This document shows, piece after piece, positions 15,525-22,413 of a DNA stretch of 22,471 nt (position 1 is its first letter; each line of letters starts with the position of its first letter). The notes below the pieces were generated by a model. The model had not been told where the DNA came from and did no database searches. It was given only the letters and a program-made list of their open reading frames with translations. Source of the stretch: JBCDBD01 sp039184335 (lineage in GTDB: Bacteria > Bacteroidota > Bacteroidia > Flavobacteriales > Flavobacteriaceae); the NCBI GenBank assembly GCA_039184335.1, contig JBCDBD010000042.1, forward strand, positions 1-22,471, in the 5' to 3' direction. The translations under genes and the position numbers were made by a program.

Positions 15525-16151
15525 ATGAAAAGAATACTTCTACTGGCTGTGATTTTTCTATTCAGTACAGCCGCCATCGCACAAAGTGGATCAGGTTTTG
15601 GCATCAAAGCCGGTCTCAGTTACAATGAAAATGGTGACCTCGTCAGTTCCATAGGGGATGCAGGACAGAATATCACTGAAGGCGCTGAAGGAAAGACCGG
15701 ATACCATATCGGCATCTTCGGAAAATTGGATTTACCCAAAATTTATGTACGCCCCGAACTGGTATATACCAGAACCAAAAGCACCTATGATATTGCGGGA
15801 AGCTCAAATGATTACGATGTTTCAAAATTGGATTTACCCGTTTTATTCGGTATCAAGGTCATTGGGCCCATGCATTTTTTTATTGGGCCGGCTTTTCAAT
15901 ATACCTTGAGCAACGACTTGGATGAATTTGAAATCGAAGACGTTGAAAATGACCTTACCGTGGGGCTGAACGTTGGCGTCGGTGTCAATCTGGGGCGACT
16001 TGGTCTAGATGTACGCTATGAAAGGGGGTTCTCTGAAAATGAAGCCAACATCATAGGGGATAATATTGCAGATATCTCAGGAAGGGTCGATTCTAGGCCT
16101 TCACAACTGATTTTTAGTGCTTCACTTAAATTCAACAATCGTAAAAACTAG
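15525..16151 (+). CDS. Outer-membrane beta-barrel protein (PorT-like)
   Basis: A 208-aa outer-membrane protein of the PorT/OMP_b-brl type. The signal peptide is clear (MKRILLLAVIFLFSTAAIAQ, cleavage after AQ). The body has alternating hydrophobic and polar residues with many aromatic and glycine strands: GFGIKAGLSYN at the start, KIYVRPELVYTRT, LDLPVLFGIKVIGPMHFFIG, NVGVGVNLGRLGLDVRYERG, and a last strand LIFSASLKF. The function is unknown; such proteins are numerous in flavobacteria. It follows the transketolase genes by 44 nt with no obvious promoter of its own, so it may be read through from them. Confidence 0.85.
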   Translation: MKRILLLAVIFLFSTAAIAQSGSGFGIKAGLSYNENGDLVSSIGDAGQNITEGAEGKTGYHIGIFGKLDLPKIYVRPELVYTRTKSTYDIAGSSNDYDVSKLDLPVLFGIKVIGPMHFFIGPAFQYTLSNDLDEFEIEDVENDLTVGLNVGVGVNLGRLGLDVRYERGFSENEANIIGDNIADISGRVDSRPSQLIFSASLKFNNRKN

Positions 16152-16198
16152 GTCATCTAGTGCTACTTATGGTTATTGGCCCATTTTGACAGCAATAA

Positions 16199-17161
16199 TC
16201 AACTATTGTCTTTATCTAAGTAATCGGGCACACCATCGCCATCTGTATCGGGAAAGGTGATGTTGCCATCTCCATCAATGATGATTTCATCCCGTGTATT
16301 GGTACCATCCTCATCATCATCAATATCCAAGAAATTCACTGCAGGTAAAAATCCTGCCTCAAGCTCGTCTTCCTCATCTGTATTATCGTCATAAAGAAAC
16401 CCGTTCCCATCTATATCTTCCAATATCGAGGGTATGCCATCATTATCATGATCGGTAGTATTGATCGTATACAAATCTACCGCAAAGATAAGTGGACTGT
16501 ATGCAGGAATTGAGCCTGTTGGTGAATTGAACGATCCCAAACCTGAAGGGAATATCATCCATCCGACACCATACTCTTCTACGGAGACCGTTCCATCTGG
16601 GTTACCTGTTGTTGCGCCACCTGGTTTGAAATTGGGAACCCCTTCAGCAAATCCCCTAAAACCTTGTAAAGGGCCTTGAATACGGGCCAAATCAAACCAT
16701 ACTGGATTGTTCAGCGCGGCATCAAATGCGGTACCGTCCAATAATGTACCTTCATAGCGAACAAACACAGAGTCGGCCACTGTCGGATTTTCATTGATTC
16801 CATCACGTGCCGAAAGGTAGTAATAGGTATGCGGTATGTCTTCTTCTTCTTCCCTCAGATTAAATTCAGAAGAGGAAACATTGATCACAGCAGACGAAAC
16901 TTGGTCAATCAGGGGTGTTTTATCTTGATTCTCTCCTGATATGGTATCAATCTTGATCTTGAAATCAAAACCGGCGGGGGGGCTTTGAAATTCTTCATAG
17001 TTGTAAAAATGGGTCTGTAAAAATTCCCTTATCTCTGCATCATCCTCTATTGCCACATCACCTAACAACAGAGGAGGTACAACTTCAACATTTAAGTTGT
17101 CATCACTGCCACAAGAAAAAAATAGCACAGCAAAAAACACCAAAAAAATCGTTCGAATCAT
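16199..17161 (-). CDS. FKBP-type prolyl isomerase lipoprotein with Asp-rich tail
   Basis: Exported peptidyl-prolyl cis-trans isomerase of the FKBP type. The N-terminus MIRTIFLVFFAVLFFSC is an SPII signal with lipid-anchored C17. A longer frame to 17221 places 20 non-signal residues in front, so I use the ATG at 17161 (320 aa). The FKBP domain spans about 125-233: SVFVRYEGTLLDGTAFD, GFRGFAEGVPNFKPGG, then GVGWMIFPSGLG and IPAYSPLIFAVDLYTI. The last 80 residues are Asp-rich and repetitive (DHDNDGIPSI, DIDDDEDG, DTDGDGVPDYLDKD), like calcium-binding thrombospondin type 3 repeats. Distant relatives in gliding flavobacteria include GldI; I cannot say it is that. It is divergent from the S4-domain gene. 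Confidence 0.88.
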   Translation of the reverse strand: MIRTIFLVFFAVLFFSCGSDDNLNVEVVPPLLLGDVAIEDDAEIREFLQTHFYNYEEFQSPPAGFDFKIKIDTISGENQDKTPLIDQVSSAVINVSSSEFNLREEEEDIPHTYYYLSARDGINENPTVADSVFVRYEGTLLDGTAFDAALNNPVWFDLARIQGPLQGFRGFAEGVPNFKPGGATTGNPDGTVSVEEYGVGWMIFPSGLGSFNSPTGSIPAYSPLIFAVDLYTINTTDHDNDGIPSILEDIDGNGFLYDDNTDEEDELEAGFLPAVNFLDIDDDEDGTNTRDEIIIDGDGNITFPDTDGDGVPDYLDKDNS

Positions 17162-17244
17162 ATAGCAACTTTTATCATTCAGTCGCGCAAGATACAATTT
17201 TCCCCTATTTTTGTTGACCATCTTAGCAAAGATTTGTGTTGCCC

Positions 17245-17616
17245 ATGCGTATTGACAAGTACCTTTGGAGTACCCGATACTTTAAAACCAGAAACTTGGC
17301 TACCATAGCCTGCAAAAAAGGGCAGGTAAAGGTCAATGAGGCTGTGGTCAAACCTTCAAGGGAAGTATATGCAATGGATAAGATCAACCTGAGAAAAAAC
17401 CAAATTGATTATCAATTGACCGTACTTGATATTCCACAAAGTAGGGTCGGCGCAAAAATGGTGGACATGTATCGAAAAGATACTACCCCGAAAGAAGCCT
17501 TCGCACATAACGAACTTTTAAAATTTGCCAAAGACCATTACCGGCAAAAAGGACTGGGAAGACCCACTAAAAAAGACCGTAGGGATATTGACGACTATTT
17601 AGATGAAACTCCATAA
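17245..17616 (+). CDS. S4-domain RNA-binding protein (HslR/Hsp15-like)
   Basis: Small RNA-binding protein of 123 aa. The S4 fold fills the first 60 residues: MRIDKYLWSTRYFKTRNLA followed by CKKGQVKVNEAVVKPSREVY, as in Hsp15, which binds stalled 50S subunits carrying peptidyl-tRNA in E. coli. The basic C-terminal tail (HYRQKGLGRPTKKDRRDI) fits this family. A GTG at 17236 is in frame, but the conserved sequence begins at the ATG at 17245. It lies just upstream of the phosphoribosyltransferase gene, with 33 nt between. Confidence 0.9.
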   Translation: MRIDKYLWSTRYFKTRNLATIACKKGQVKVNEAVVKPSREVYAMDKINLRKNQIDYQLTVLDIPQSRVGAKMVDMYRKDTTPKEAFAHNELLKFAKDHYRQKGLGRPTKKDRRDIDDYLDETP

Positions 17617-17624
17617 AACCCTGT

Positions 17625-17632
17625 TATCTTTG
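17625..17632 (+). promoter_or_regulatory. -7 element of the phosphoribosyltransferase gene
   Basis: TATCTTTG, a perfect TAnnTTTG, 17 nt before the ATG at 17650. A TTTA at 17598-17601 is slightly too far upstream for a good -33 element. It suggests that the gene can be transcribed separately from the S4-domain gene. Confidence 0.5.
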
Positions 17633-17649
17633 AACAATACCATAAAAAA

Positions 17650-18144
17650 ATGAACAGGATCCTATCGCACGAAAAGATTCAGCACAAAATTAAGAGAATC
17701 GCTTATCAAATATACGAAGCCAATACCGAGGAACCAGAAATCATTATAGCTGGTATTGAAGGTGGTGGACTGAGCTTTGCGAAGAAGATCAGCAGTGTGT
17801 TGAAGAAAATCACCGATGCAGAAATCACCTTATGCAAGGTAAGTATGTACAAAGACGACCCTTTAAAAAGTGGCGTGACCACTTCTTTGGCCCAAGACGA
17901 TTACAAGAACAAATCAATAGTCTTGATAGATGATGTGCTAAATTCTGGAACCACATTGATTTACGGTGTACACCATTTTTTAAAAACCCCTTTGAAGCAA
18001 TTGAAGACAGCGGTTCTTGTCAACAGAAACCATAAAAAATACCCCGTAAAAGCAGATTATAAGGGCATTTCACTGTCTACGTCGCTAAACGAGCACATCA
18101 GGGTTGAATTCAAGACGAAGGATGATGCCGTTTATTTAGAGTAG
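17650..18144 (+). CDS. Phosphoribosyltransferase-family protein
   Basis: Type I phosphoribosyltransferase fold of 164 aa. The PRPP-binding motif VLIDDVLNSGTTL lies at 91-103, preceded by IIIAGIEGGGLSFAKKI, which forms the pyrophosphate loop. The family includes PyrR (the uracil-sensing pyr regulator) and purine salvage enzymes. The sequence KVSMYKDDPLKSG at about 63-75 is reminiscent of PyrR-like members, but I cannot assign a substrate. The last 9 bases overlap tail-to-tail with aroK. Confidence 0.88.
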   Translation: MNRILSHEKIQHKIKRIAYQIYEANTEEPEIIIAGIEGGGLSFAKKISSVLKKITDAEITLCKVSMYKDDPLKSGVTTSLAQDDYKNKSIVLIDDVLNSGTTLIYGVHHFLKTPLKQLKTAVLVNRNHKKYPVKADYKGISLSTSLNEHIRVEFKTKDDAVYLE

Positions 18145-18651
18145 TTTGGCTTGGATGTCTTGGACAATTTCATTGACCGTTTTTCCATCACAAAAAATAT
18201 CATGGTCTGCCTTAAAGTAAAAGGGGCTTCTTTCGAATAAATGCTTTCTGACAAACTCTTGTAAATCTTCTTCTGCAATCGATTGGATTAAAGGCCTTTT
18301 TTCCTTTTCAGTACGCAAGCGTTTCACCAAAACAGGTATTGAAAGCCTGAGATAAAATACTTGGTCGGCACTTTCAAGCATGGTTTCCATATTGTTGCCA
18401 TAACAAGGTGTACCCCCTCCGGTAGACAGCACAAAACTCGGTTTTTCACGCAAAATCGAAATTAGCACCTCACTTTCTTTTTTTCGGAAAAACAGCTCTC
18501 CCTTTTGATGAAAGATTTTTGAAATGGAGCATCCAACATTTTCTTCAATAGCATTGTCCAAGTCAATAAACCCATGGTCCAACTTTTGTGAAAGTACTTG
18601 CCCCACCGAAGATTTCCCACTTGCCATGTACCCAACCAAAGCTATTTTCAT
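18136..18651 (-). CDS. aroK: Shikimate kinase
   Basis: Phosphorylates shikimate at the 3-OH using ATP, the fifth step of the chorismate pathway. The 171 aa contain the P-loop GYMASGKS (7-14), the magnesium/shikimate-binding DLD (30-32), FFRKKE with R56, the STGGGTPC motif (76-83), and the lid EKEKRPLI with its arginine. The family length is typical. The convergent 3' end shares 9 bases with the phosphoribosyltransferase gene. Confidence 0.95.
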   Translation of the reverse strand: MKIALVGYMASGKSSVGQVLSQKLDHGFIDLDNAIEENVGCSISKIFHQKGELFFRKKESEVLISILREKPSFVLSTGGGTPCYGNNMETMLESADQVFYLRLSIPVLVKRLRTEKEKRPLIQSIAEEDLQEFVRKHLFERSPFYFKADHDIFCDGKTVNEIVQDIQAKLL

Positions 18652-18680
18652 TATATATAATTCATAAAGGTTATAAAAAA

Positions 18681-18688
18681 CAAATTTA
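18681..18688 (-). promoter_or_regulatory. Possible aroK -7 element
   Basis: Read leftwards this is TAAATTTG, matching TAnnTTTG, about 30 nt upstream of the aroK ATG. The -33 element is not evident. It lies back to back with the tRNA-Lys promoter. Confidence 0.4.
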
Positions 18689-18701
18689 TCATTATTTCAT
18701 C

Positions 18702-18731
18702 TTGTTAAATAGATAATTGATGTTATATTTG
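18702..18731 (+). promoter_or_regulatory. tRNA-Lys promoter
   Basis: TTG at 18702-18704, 19-nt spacer, TATATTTG at 18724-18731. The mature tRNA begins 28 nt downstream. This is one of the cleanest two-part promoters in the window. Confidence 0.65.
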
Positions 18732-18758
18732 CACCCGCTAAAGAGCAAAAGCTACGGA

Positions 18759-18831
18759 GACCTGATAGCTCAGTTGGTAGAGCATCTCCCTTTTAAGGAG
18801 AGGGTCCTGGGTTCGAGCCCCAGTCAGGTCA
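18759..18831 (+). tRNA. tRNA-Lys (anticodon UUU)
   Basis: All four stems fold perfectly: acceptor GACCTGA (18759-18765) with TCAGGTC (18824-18830), D-stem GCTC/GAGC, anticodon stem TCTCC/GGAGA around the loop CTTTTAA, and T-stem CTGGG/CCCAG around TTCGAGC. The anticodon TTT is at 18792-18794. The 73-nt gene has discriminator base A at 18831; CCA is not encoded. It is a typical attachment target for integrating elements, and a broken integrase lies 230 nt downstream. Confidence 0.98.
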
Positions 18832-18854
18832 CTTTTAAGAGTCCATAATCATTC

Positions 18855-18889
18855 AAAAAGTCTGTAAATCTTTGATTTACAGACTTTTT
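18855..18889 (+). terminator. Intrinsic terminator after tRNA-Lys
   Basis: A perfect 15-bp stem, AAAAAGTCTGTAAAT (18855-18869) with ATTTACAGACTTTTT (18875-18889), a 5-nt loop and a T-run. It lies 24 nt past the tRNA. The symmetric A-tract means it could also work leftward. Confidence 0.85.
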
Positions 18890-18928
18890 TATTTTTCCTG
18901 ATTTCATTTGATATCAAATAATGCCACT

Positions 18929-18987
18929 TTTCGCGGTGCGCAATTCGGTGCACACTTTGCGAATTCAAAAAAGTGCGCACCGCGAAA
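18929..18987. repeat. GC-rich inverted-repeat cluster by the integrase
   Basis: A perfect 14-bp inverted repeat: TTTCGCGGTGCGCA (18929-18942) and TGCGCACCGCGAAA (18974-18987), 31 nt apart. A third, imperfect copy of the core, GGTGCACACTTT (18947-18958), lies between them and pairs with AAAGTGCGCACC (18971-18982) apart from one base. The GC-rich motif stands out in AT-rich surroundings. It lies between the tRNA terminator and the integrase start, where integrase arm sites or an operator would be. No role is proven. Confidence 0.75.
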
Positions 18988-19059
18988 CTGTTAAAATTTC
19001 TGATTATCAAGTTCTTACAAATAAAATTTAACATTTTAAAAATCAGTAAAATCACAGTT

Positions 19060-19796
19060 ATGGAAACAAATTCTTTCTCCGTTTTATGCTACATCCGCAA
19101 GAGCAGATTAAACCAGCAAGGTGAAGCAGACCTATTTCTAAGGATAACAGTCAATGCTAAGCGATCTGAATTCAGTATTCAGCGCAAAGTAAAGCCCGAA
19201 AAATGGTGTTCGATTAAAGGTAGAGTCAAAGGTTCAGGTATTAAAAGTAAAAGCCTGAATCATTATATCGTTGAACTAGAATCAAAAGCCTACAATATTC
19301 ATTCAAAATTAGTGGTGGAAAAAAAGCCTTACACAGCTGAAACTGTAAAGAATGAGCTTTTAAATAAAAAAAGTGTGACTAGAGCCCTTATTGAGGTTTA
19401 TGACGAATAATATTCAGATAGAACAATTACTGGACCTAGAGTATTCGTATGGGGCTTACAGAAGGCACGTACGAACAAGAAACCATTTAGCATCTTTTGT
19501 CCTGAAAGAGTATAAGCTGAAAGATATTTTCTTAAGGGAAGTAGATCTAAAGTTTATCAGCCGTTTCCACCACTTTTTAAAAACCCAAAATATTGGTAAC
19601 CAAAACACCATCACCAAATACGTGGTCAACTTTAAAAAAATTATGCGGATTGCTTTTGCTACTAATTGGTTGAACCAAGACCCTTTTTACCATTGGAAAG
19701 CGAAATGGAAAAGGGTAGAACGGGATATTCTGACCGAACTTGAGCTTCAGTCTCTTATAGAATAGGAATTTGACATCCCTAGATTGGAACAAATAG
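19060..19796 (+). pseudogene. Tyrosine recombinase/integrase, frameshifted and truncated
   Basis: Remnant of a Bacteroidota-type tyrosine recombinase. The first frame (ATG 19060 to the stop at 19410) has the N-terminal arm-binding domain: FSVLCYIRKSRLNQQGEADL, then ITVNAKRSEFSIQRKVKPEK. The second frame, entered at about 19400 through a one-base shift, has the SAM-like core-binding domain: YSYGAYRRHVRTRNHLASF, FISRFHHFLKT, and FKKIMRIAFATNWL. An in-frame TAG then interrupts LTELELQSLIE-stop-EFDIPRLEQI at about 19763. The catalytic domain with its RHRY residues is absent altogether. So there are two disabling mutations plus loss of the catalytic end. This is the probable integrase of a dead element beside tRNA-Lys. 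Confidence 0.85.
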
Positions 19797-19964
19797 CAAT
19801 AACCGTATTAATTTTAAACACCAATAATCATTGTTGCAAGTAGGGTTTTTTCCCTTTCAATTGTTGTGGATATGTAATTTCTTGTCTCATATTTCGTTTG
19901 AAGCTAGGACAAATGGAATGATAAGATTTATGGGCAACTTAAATATTGATCAAATCGTATCCCA
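19797..19964 (+). other. Non-coding gap after the integrase remnant
   Basis: No gene is apparent in these 168 bases. This is where the missing integrase catalytic domain would have begun, so a deletion junction is likely near 19797. I see no convincing promoter for the downstream lipoprotein gene. Confidence 0.5.
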
Positions 19965-20741
19965 ATGAAACTTCTTAATCTATTTCCCATTCTGGTCTTT
20001 ACTGCCATCTCGTGTTCTACTGAGGAAGAAATAACGAATTCCCGTGAGGAGAGTACATCAAATCTTGAACAAGAAAGCCAGAAACTTTTACAAGTTGAGG
20101 GGTATACGAATTATGATTTGGTTGGTTTCAATATTTTTGTTGAAGACAAAGCCTTTGAAAATGATGATGCACTTACCCAAGAAGCATTGGATTTATTGGA
20201 AAGAAAATTGATTGAAGTAACTGAACTTGATTTGAGCAACACTATTCTGAACCAGCTCAAAACTGTTAATATTTTTGTCGATTGGAAAACATCAAATGGC
20301 GCAGCAGTATTTCACCCATCGGAATACTGGTTGGCTCAAAATGGCTACATTTTGGAGAAAACAGAGGCAATTGAAATATCCAATATTCAAAATTTTATTA
20401 ATTGGACGAACAAGAATCAACCCTTTTTGGTATTGCATGAACTTGCGCACGGTTATCATCATGCTATGTCTGCCAATAGCGAAAAGAGAGCAGCAATAAC
20501 CGAAGCCTATCAAAATGCCATTAGTTCTGAACTCTATAAAAACGTCAGCTACGATTTGGGAAATGGGAATTACTCTACCGCTTACGAAGCTTACGCACTA
20601 ACCAGTGAAGGAGAATATTTCGCTGAACTTACGGAAGCTTTATTCGGACAAAATGATTATTTCCCATTCAACAAACAAGATCTCGAAAACTACGATTCAG
20701 AAGGCTTTAAAGCCTTGAAAATGGCCTGGGAACAACCTTGA
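19965..20741 (+). CDS. Putative zincin metallopeptidase lipoprotein
   Basis: A 258-aa lipoprotein with an intact frame. The signal MKLLNLFPILVFTAISC ends in a lipobox with C17, so it is probably lipid-anchored in the envelope. The gluzincin-like motif HELAH is at 158-162 (LVLHELAHGYHH). A third ligand candidate is E217 in the segment SEGEYFAELTEALFGQNDYFPF. This pattern, HExxH followed by EYFAE and NDYFPF, resembles a family of bacterial zinc peptidases that I cannot name with certainty. Substrate and role are unknown. It lies alone between a dead integrase and degraded sequence, so it looks like surviving cargo of the decayed element. The zinc-peptidase call rests on the motifs only. Confidence 0.75.
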   Translation: MKLLNLFPILVFTAISCSTEEEITNSREESTSNLEQESQKLLQVEGYTNYDLVGFNIFVEDKAFENDDALTQEALDLLERKLIEVTELDLSNTILNQLKTVNIFVDWKTSNGAAVFHPSEYWLAQNGYILEKTEAIEISNIQNFINWTNKNQPFLVLHELAHGYHHAMSANSEKRAAITEAYQNAISSELYKNVSYDLGNGNYSTAYEAYALTSEGEYFAELTEALFGQNDYFPFNKQDLENYDSEGFKALKMAWEQP

Positions 20742-20747
20742 ATCCTT

Positions 20748-20873
20748 CTAAAAATTTGAACAGAGACTTCCTTTGTTTCTAATCCTTTTCATGACTGTTT
20801 CATGAGGTGTAGTTCTACCTTTAAGACCGTCTTTTCTGCTTTCTTTCAAAGCTAATTTCACTTCTATTTGGCT
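20748..20873 (-). pseudogene. Antitoxin-like peptide remnant
   Basis: An open stretch of about 41 codons ending at a TAG (20750-20748), with no ATG near its start. It reads ...EVKLALKESRKDGLKGRTTP, then HETVMKRIRNKG. The pattern G-x-T-x-P-H-E-x-V-M-x-x-I is like the C-terminus of small Bacteroidota antitoxin-type proteins. No partner toxin is visible. This is a weak call based on one motif; chance cannot be excluded. Confidence 0.3.
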
Positions 20874-21445
20874 TTATTAGATATTACAGATTTGCACCAT
20901 AGAATTAATAAGTGTCTGTTAATTAGAGTACTAAAAATAGCATTTTTTGTTCATTACTTCCAATAGCTTTATTTGATCATAGTGGCCTCCATGATCCATA
21001 CGAGTGTAATGTTCATTAGGGTCAACAAGATTAACTAAATAACTCGAGTTTCTTAATTATATCCATATGTTTTTGCTCCATTAAAAACACTTTGCCAGCC
21101 CATTCTATCATATCCTGGGTCAAGGGTGTGGTCCCTTCCTTAGCACAAATTTTATGATTAGCCCCTGCGGATGGACTACATCGTATTTATTCGCACAAAA
21201 CCTTATTATTTCTGAACTTTTAAACCACCTCCCTTTGAAATAAACCCTTTTTGAATCTAATAGTTTGGATGGCTTGAATGATTTAGTTTCTACTCTGATT
21301 ATGGGAATGATCGGTTCACATTAGTATTTATGAATATTGTTTATGATTTCCAGATTTAATTGCAAGCACAACTGCTTTTATGTACAATAACGTGAGTTCG
21401 ACGTAAGAAACTTGGTTTAAGGGCAATAAAAAACTGGAATATTTT
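20874..21445. other. Region of degraded reading frames, no intact gene
   Basis: About 570 bases with no intact gene. Its recognisable content is on the minus strand. From 21320 to 21120 an open frame of 67 codons without an ATG reads PIIPIIRVETKSFKPSKLL and on to KGRWFKSSEIIRFC, which I cannot name. It overlaps the phosphatase remnant. From about 21040 to 20936 another open stretch reads VNLVDPNEHYTRMDHGGHYD, also unnamed. The pieces look like debris of several genes. Confidence 0.5.
21031..21186 (-). pseudogene. Low-molecular-weight protein tyrosine phosphatase remnant
   Basis: An open stretch of 51 codons ending at TAA (21033-21031), with no start codon. It reads IRCSPSAGANHKICAKEG, then TTPLTQDMIEWAGKVFLMEQ, then KHMDIIKK. 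This matches the middle of the Bacteroidota low-molecular-weight phosphatase-like family (SAG-x-N...KEGTTPL...WAD-x-VFVMEQKH). The N-terminal catalytic loop (C-x5-R) and the C-terminus are missing, so it is a fragment. Upstream the sequence changes to another frame and unrelated residues near 21187. Confidence 0.55.
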
Positions 21446-21515
21446 TTAAAATAAAGTACTGATTTCCAATTCACTAAAAATTATTCCACTCAGGATTTCT
21501 TCGAATAAGACAACC

Positions 21516-22376
21516 CAAATATTCTGTTCCCTAGATGATTTTGCCTTGAATTTGTTCCCTTTTGGCAAAAAAGCCTTCTGCCCCAATGGCAAAAATGTAT
21601 TAGATGTTCCAAAATGAGCTCCTCCAAGGTAGTGGCCATTCAGGTACTCTTCCATTTCTCAAGTTACCGCAACTTCAAGGATTTCTATACCGGCCATGTG
21701 TGCAAGCACCTTAGGGGGTACTTTCCCGATTTGGTGTCCTATAACTGAATGGTCGAGCTCAAAAGGGAAAGCTTTATGCCAATGGCCATATACCTAAAGA
21801 CCTGTGGGTTGGCCAACTGCACTGGCATCAGTTTTGTCGATTCCACCCCGCTCAGGGTCTGCGACAAAAAAACGGGTCAACCAACACAAGGTCTTCAAGG
21901 ACATGGCCAAAAGGGGACAGTGTTCCCTTGGTTGGTTCTATGGATTCAAACTGCACATCATCGCCAATGACCAGGGCGGCATGATAGACTTTATGATTAC
22001 CAAGGGCAATGTGGATGACAGAAGGCCACTATACTTCAGGGCATTTGTCAAAAAACTCTTCGGGAAGCTTTTTGGTGATAAGGGGTACGTTTCAAAAGAA
22101 CTTTTTACTGAACTCTTTTCCAATGGGGTACACCTGGTCACAAAGCTGAGAAAGAACATGAAAACAAAACTGTTGACACCAATGGCAGACGCATACGATC
22201 TGAGAAAACGGGCAGTCATAGAGAACATCTTCGACCAACCCAAGAACATTTGTCAAGTGGAACATTCAAGACACAGGAGTGTTGCAAACTATTTCAACAA
22301 CATTTTTGCCGCTTTGATAGCATATAGCTTCAAGGACAGAAAACCATACCTGAAAAATAAACCACTATGGATTTGA
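21516..22376 (+). pseudogene. IS982-family transposase, inactivated
   Basis: DDE transposase of the IS982 type, readable across three frames. The N-terminal piece (IFCSLDD) shifts frame at a short T-run near 21539-21542 into FCLEFVPFWQKSLLPQWQK, and then VVAIQVLFHFSSYRNFKDFY. An in-frame TGA at 21746-21748 interrupts DLVSYN-stop-MVELKRE, probably from CGA. The catalytic start GISFVDSTPLRVCDKK (about 21822-21871) is followed by a frame change at an A7 run (21866-21872). The rest reads VNQHKVFKDMAKRG, GWFYGFKLHIIANDQG, GNVDDRRPL, GDKGYVSKELF, RKRAVIENIFDQPKNICQ and HSRHRSVANYF to the stop at 22376. No start ATG is evident and I could not identify terminal inverted repeats. It is clearly non-functional as read. 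Confidence 0.85.
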
Positions 22377-22389
22377 AATCCATAGTTTT
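22364..22389 (+). terminator. Hairpin at the transposase stop codon
   Basis: A perfect 11-bp inverted repeat, ACTATGGATTT (22364-22374) and AAATCCATAGT (22376-22386), is separated by one base and followed by TTTTC. The stop TGA (22374-22376) lies at its centre. It could terminate transposase transcription. Confidence 0.6.
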
Positions 22390-22392
22390 CTC

Positions 22393-22413
22393 AAAAGAAT
22401 GAAATTCTTTTTT
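22393..22413 (+). terminator. Second hairpin downstream of the transposase
   Basis: AAAAGAAT (22393-22400), loop GAA, ATTCTTTT (22404-22411), followed by more T residues. It is AT-rich, so a weaker terminator candidate than the preceding hairpin, but it comes only 7 nt later. Confidence 0.5.

Noticed and set aside
20742..21445. CRISPR array or tandem repeats in the long gap
   Set aside because: No regularly spaced repeats are visible; the content is fragmentary coding sequence on the minus strand.
21446..21655. Minus-strand frame of 69 codons opposite the transposase 5' part
   Set aside because: The plus strand here reads as the N-terminal part of the IS982 transposase; the minus frame is its shadow.
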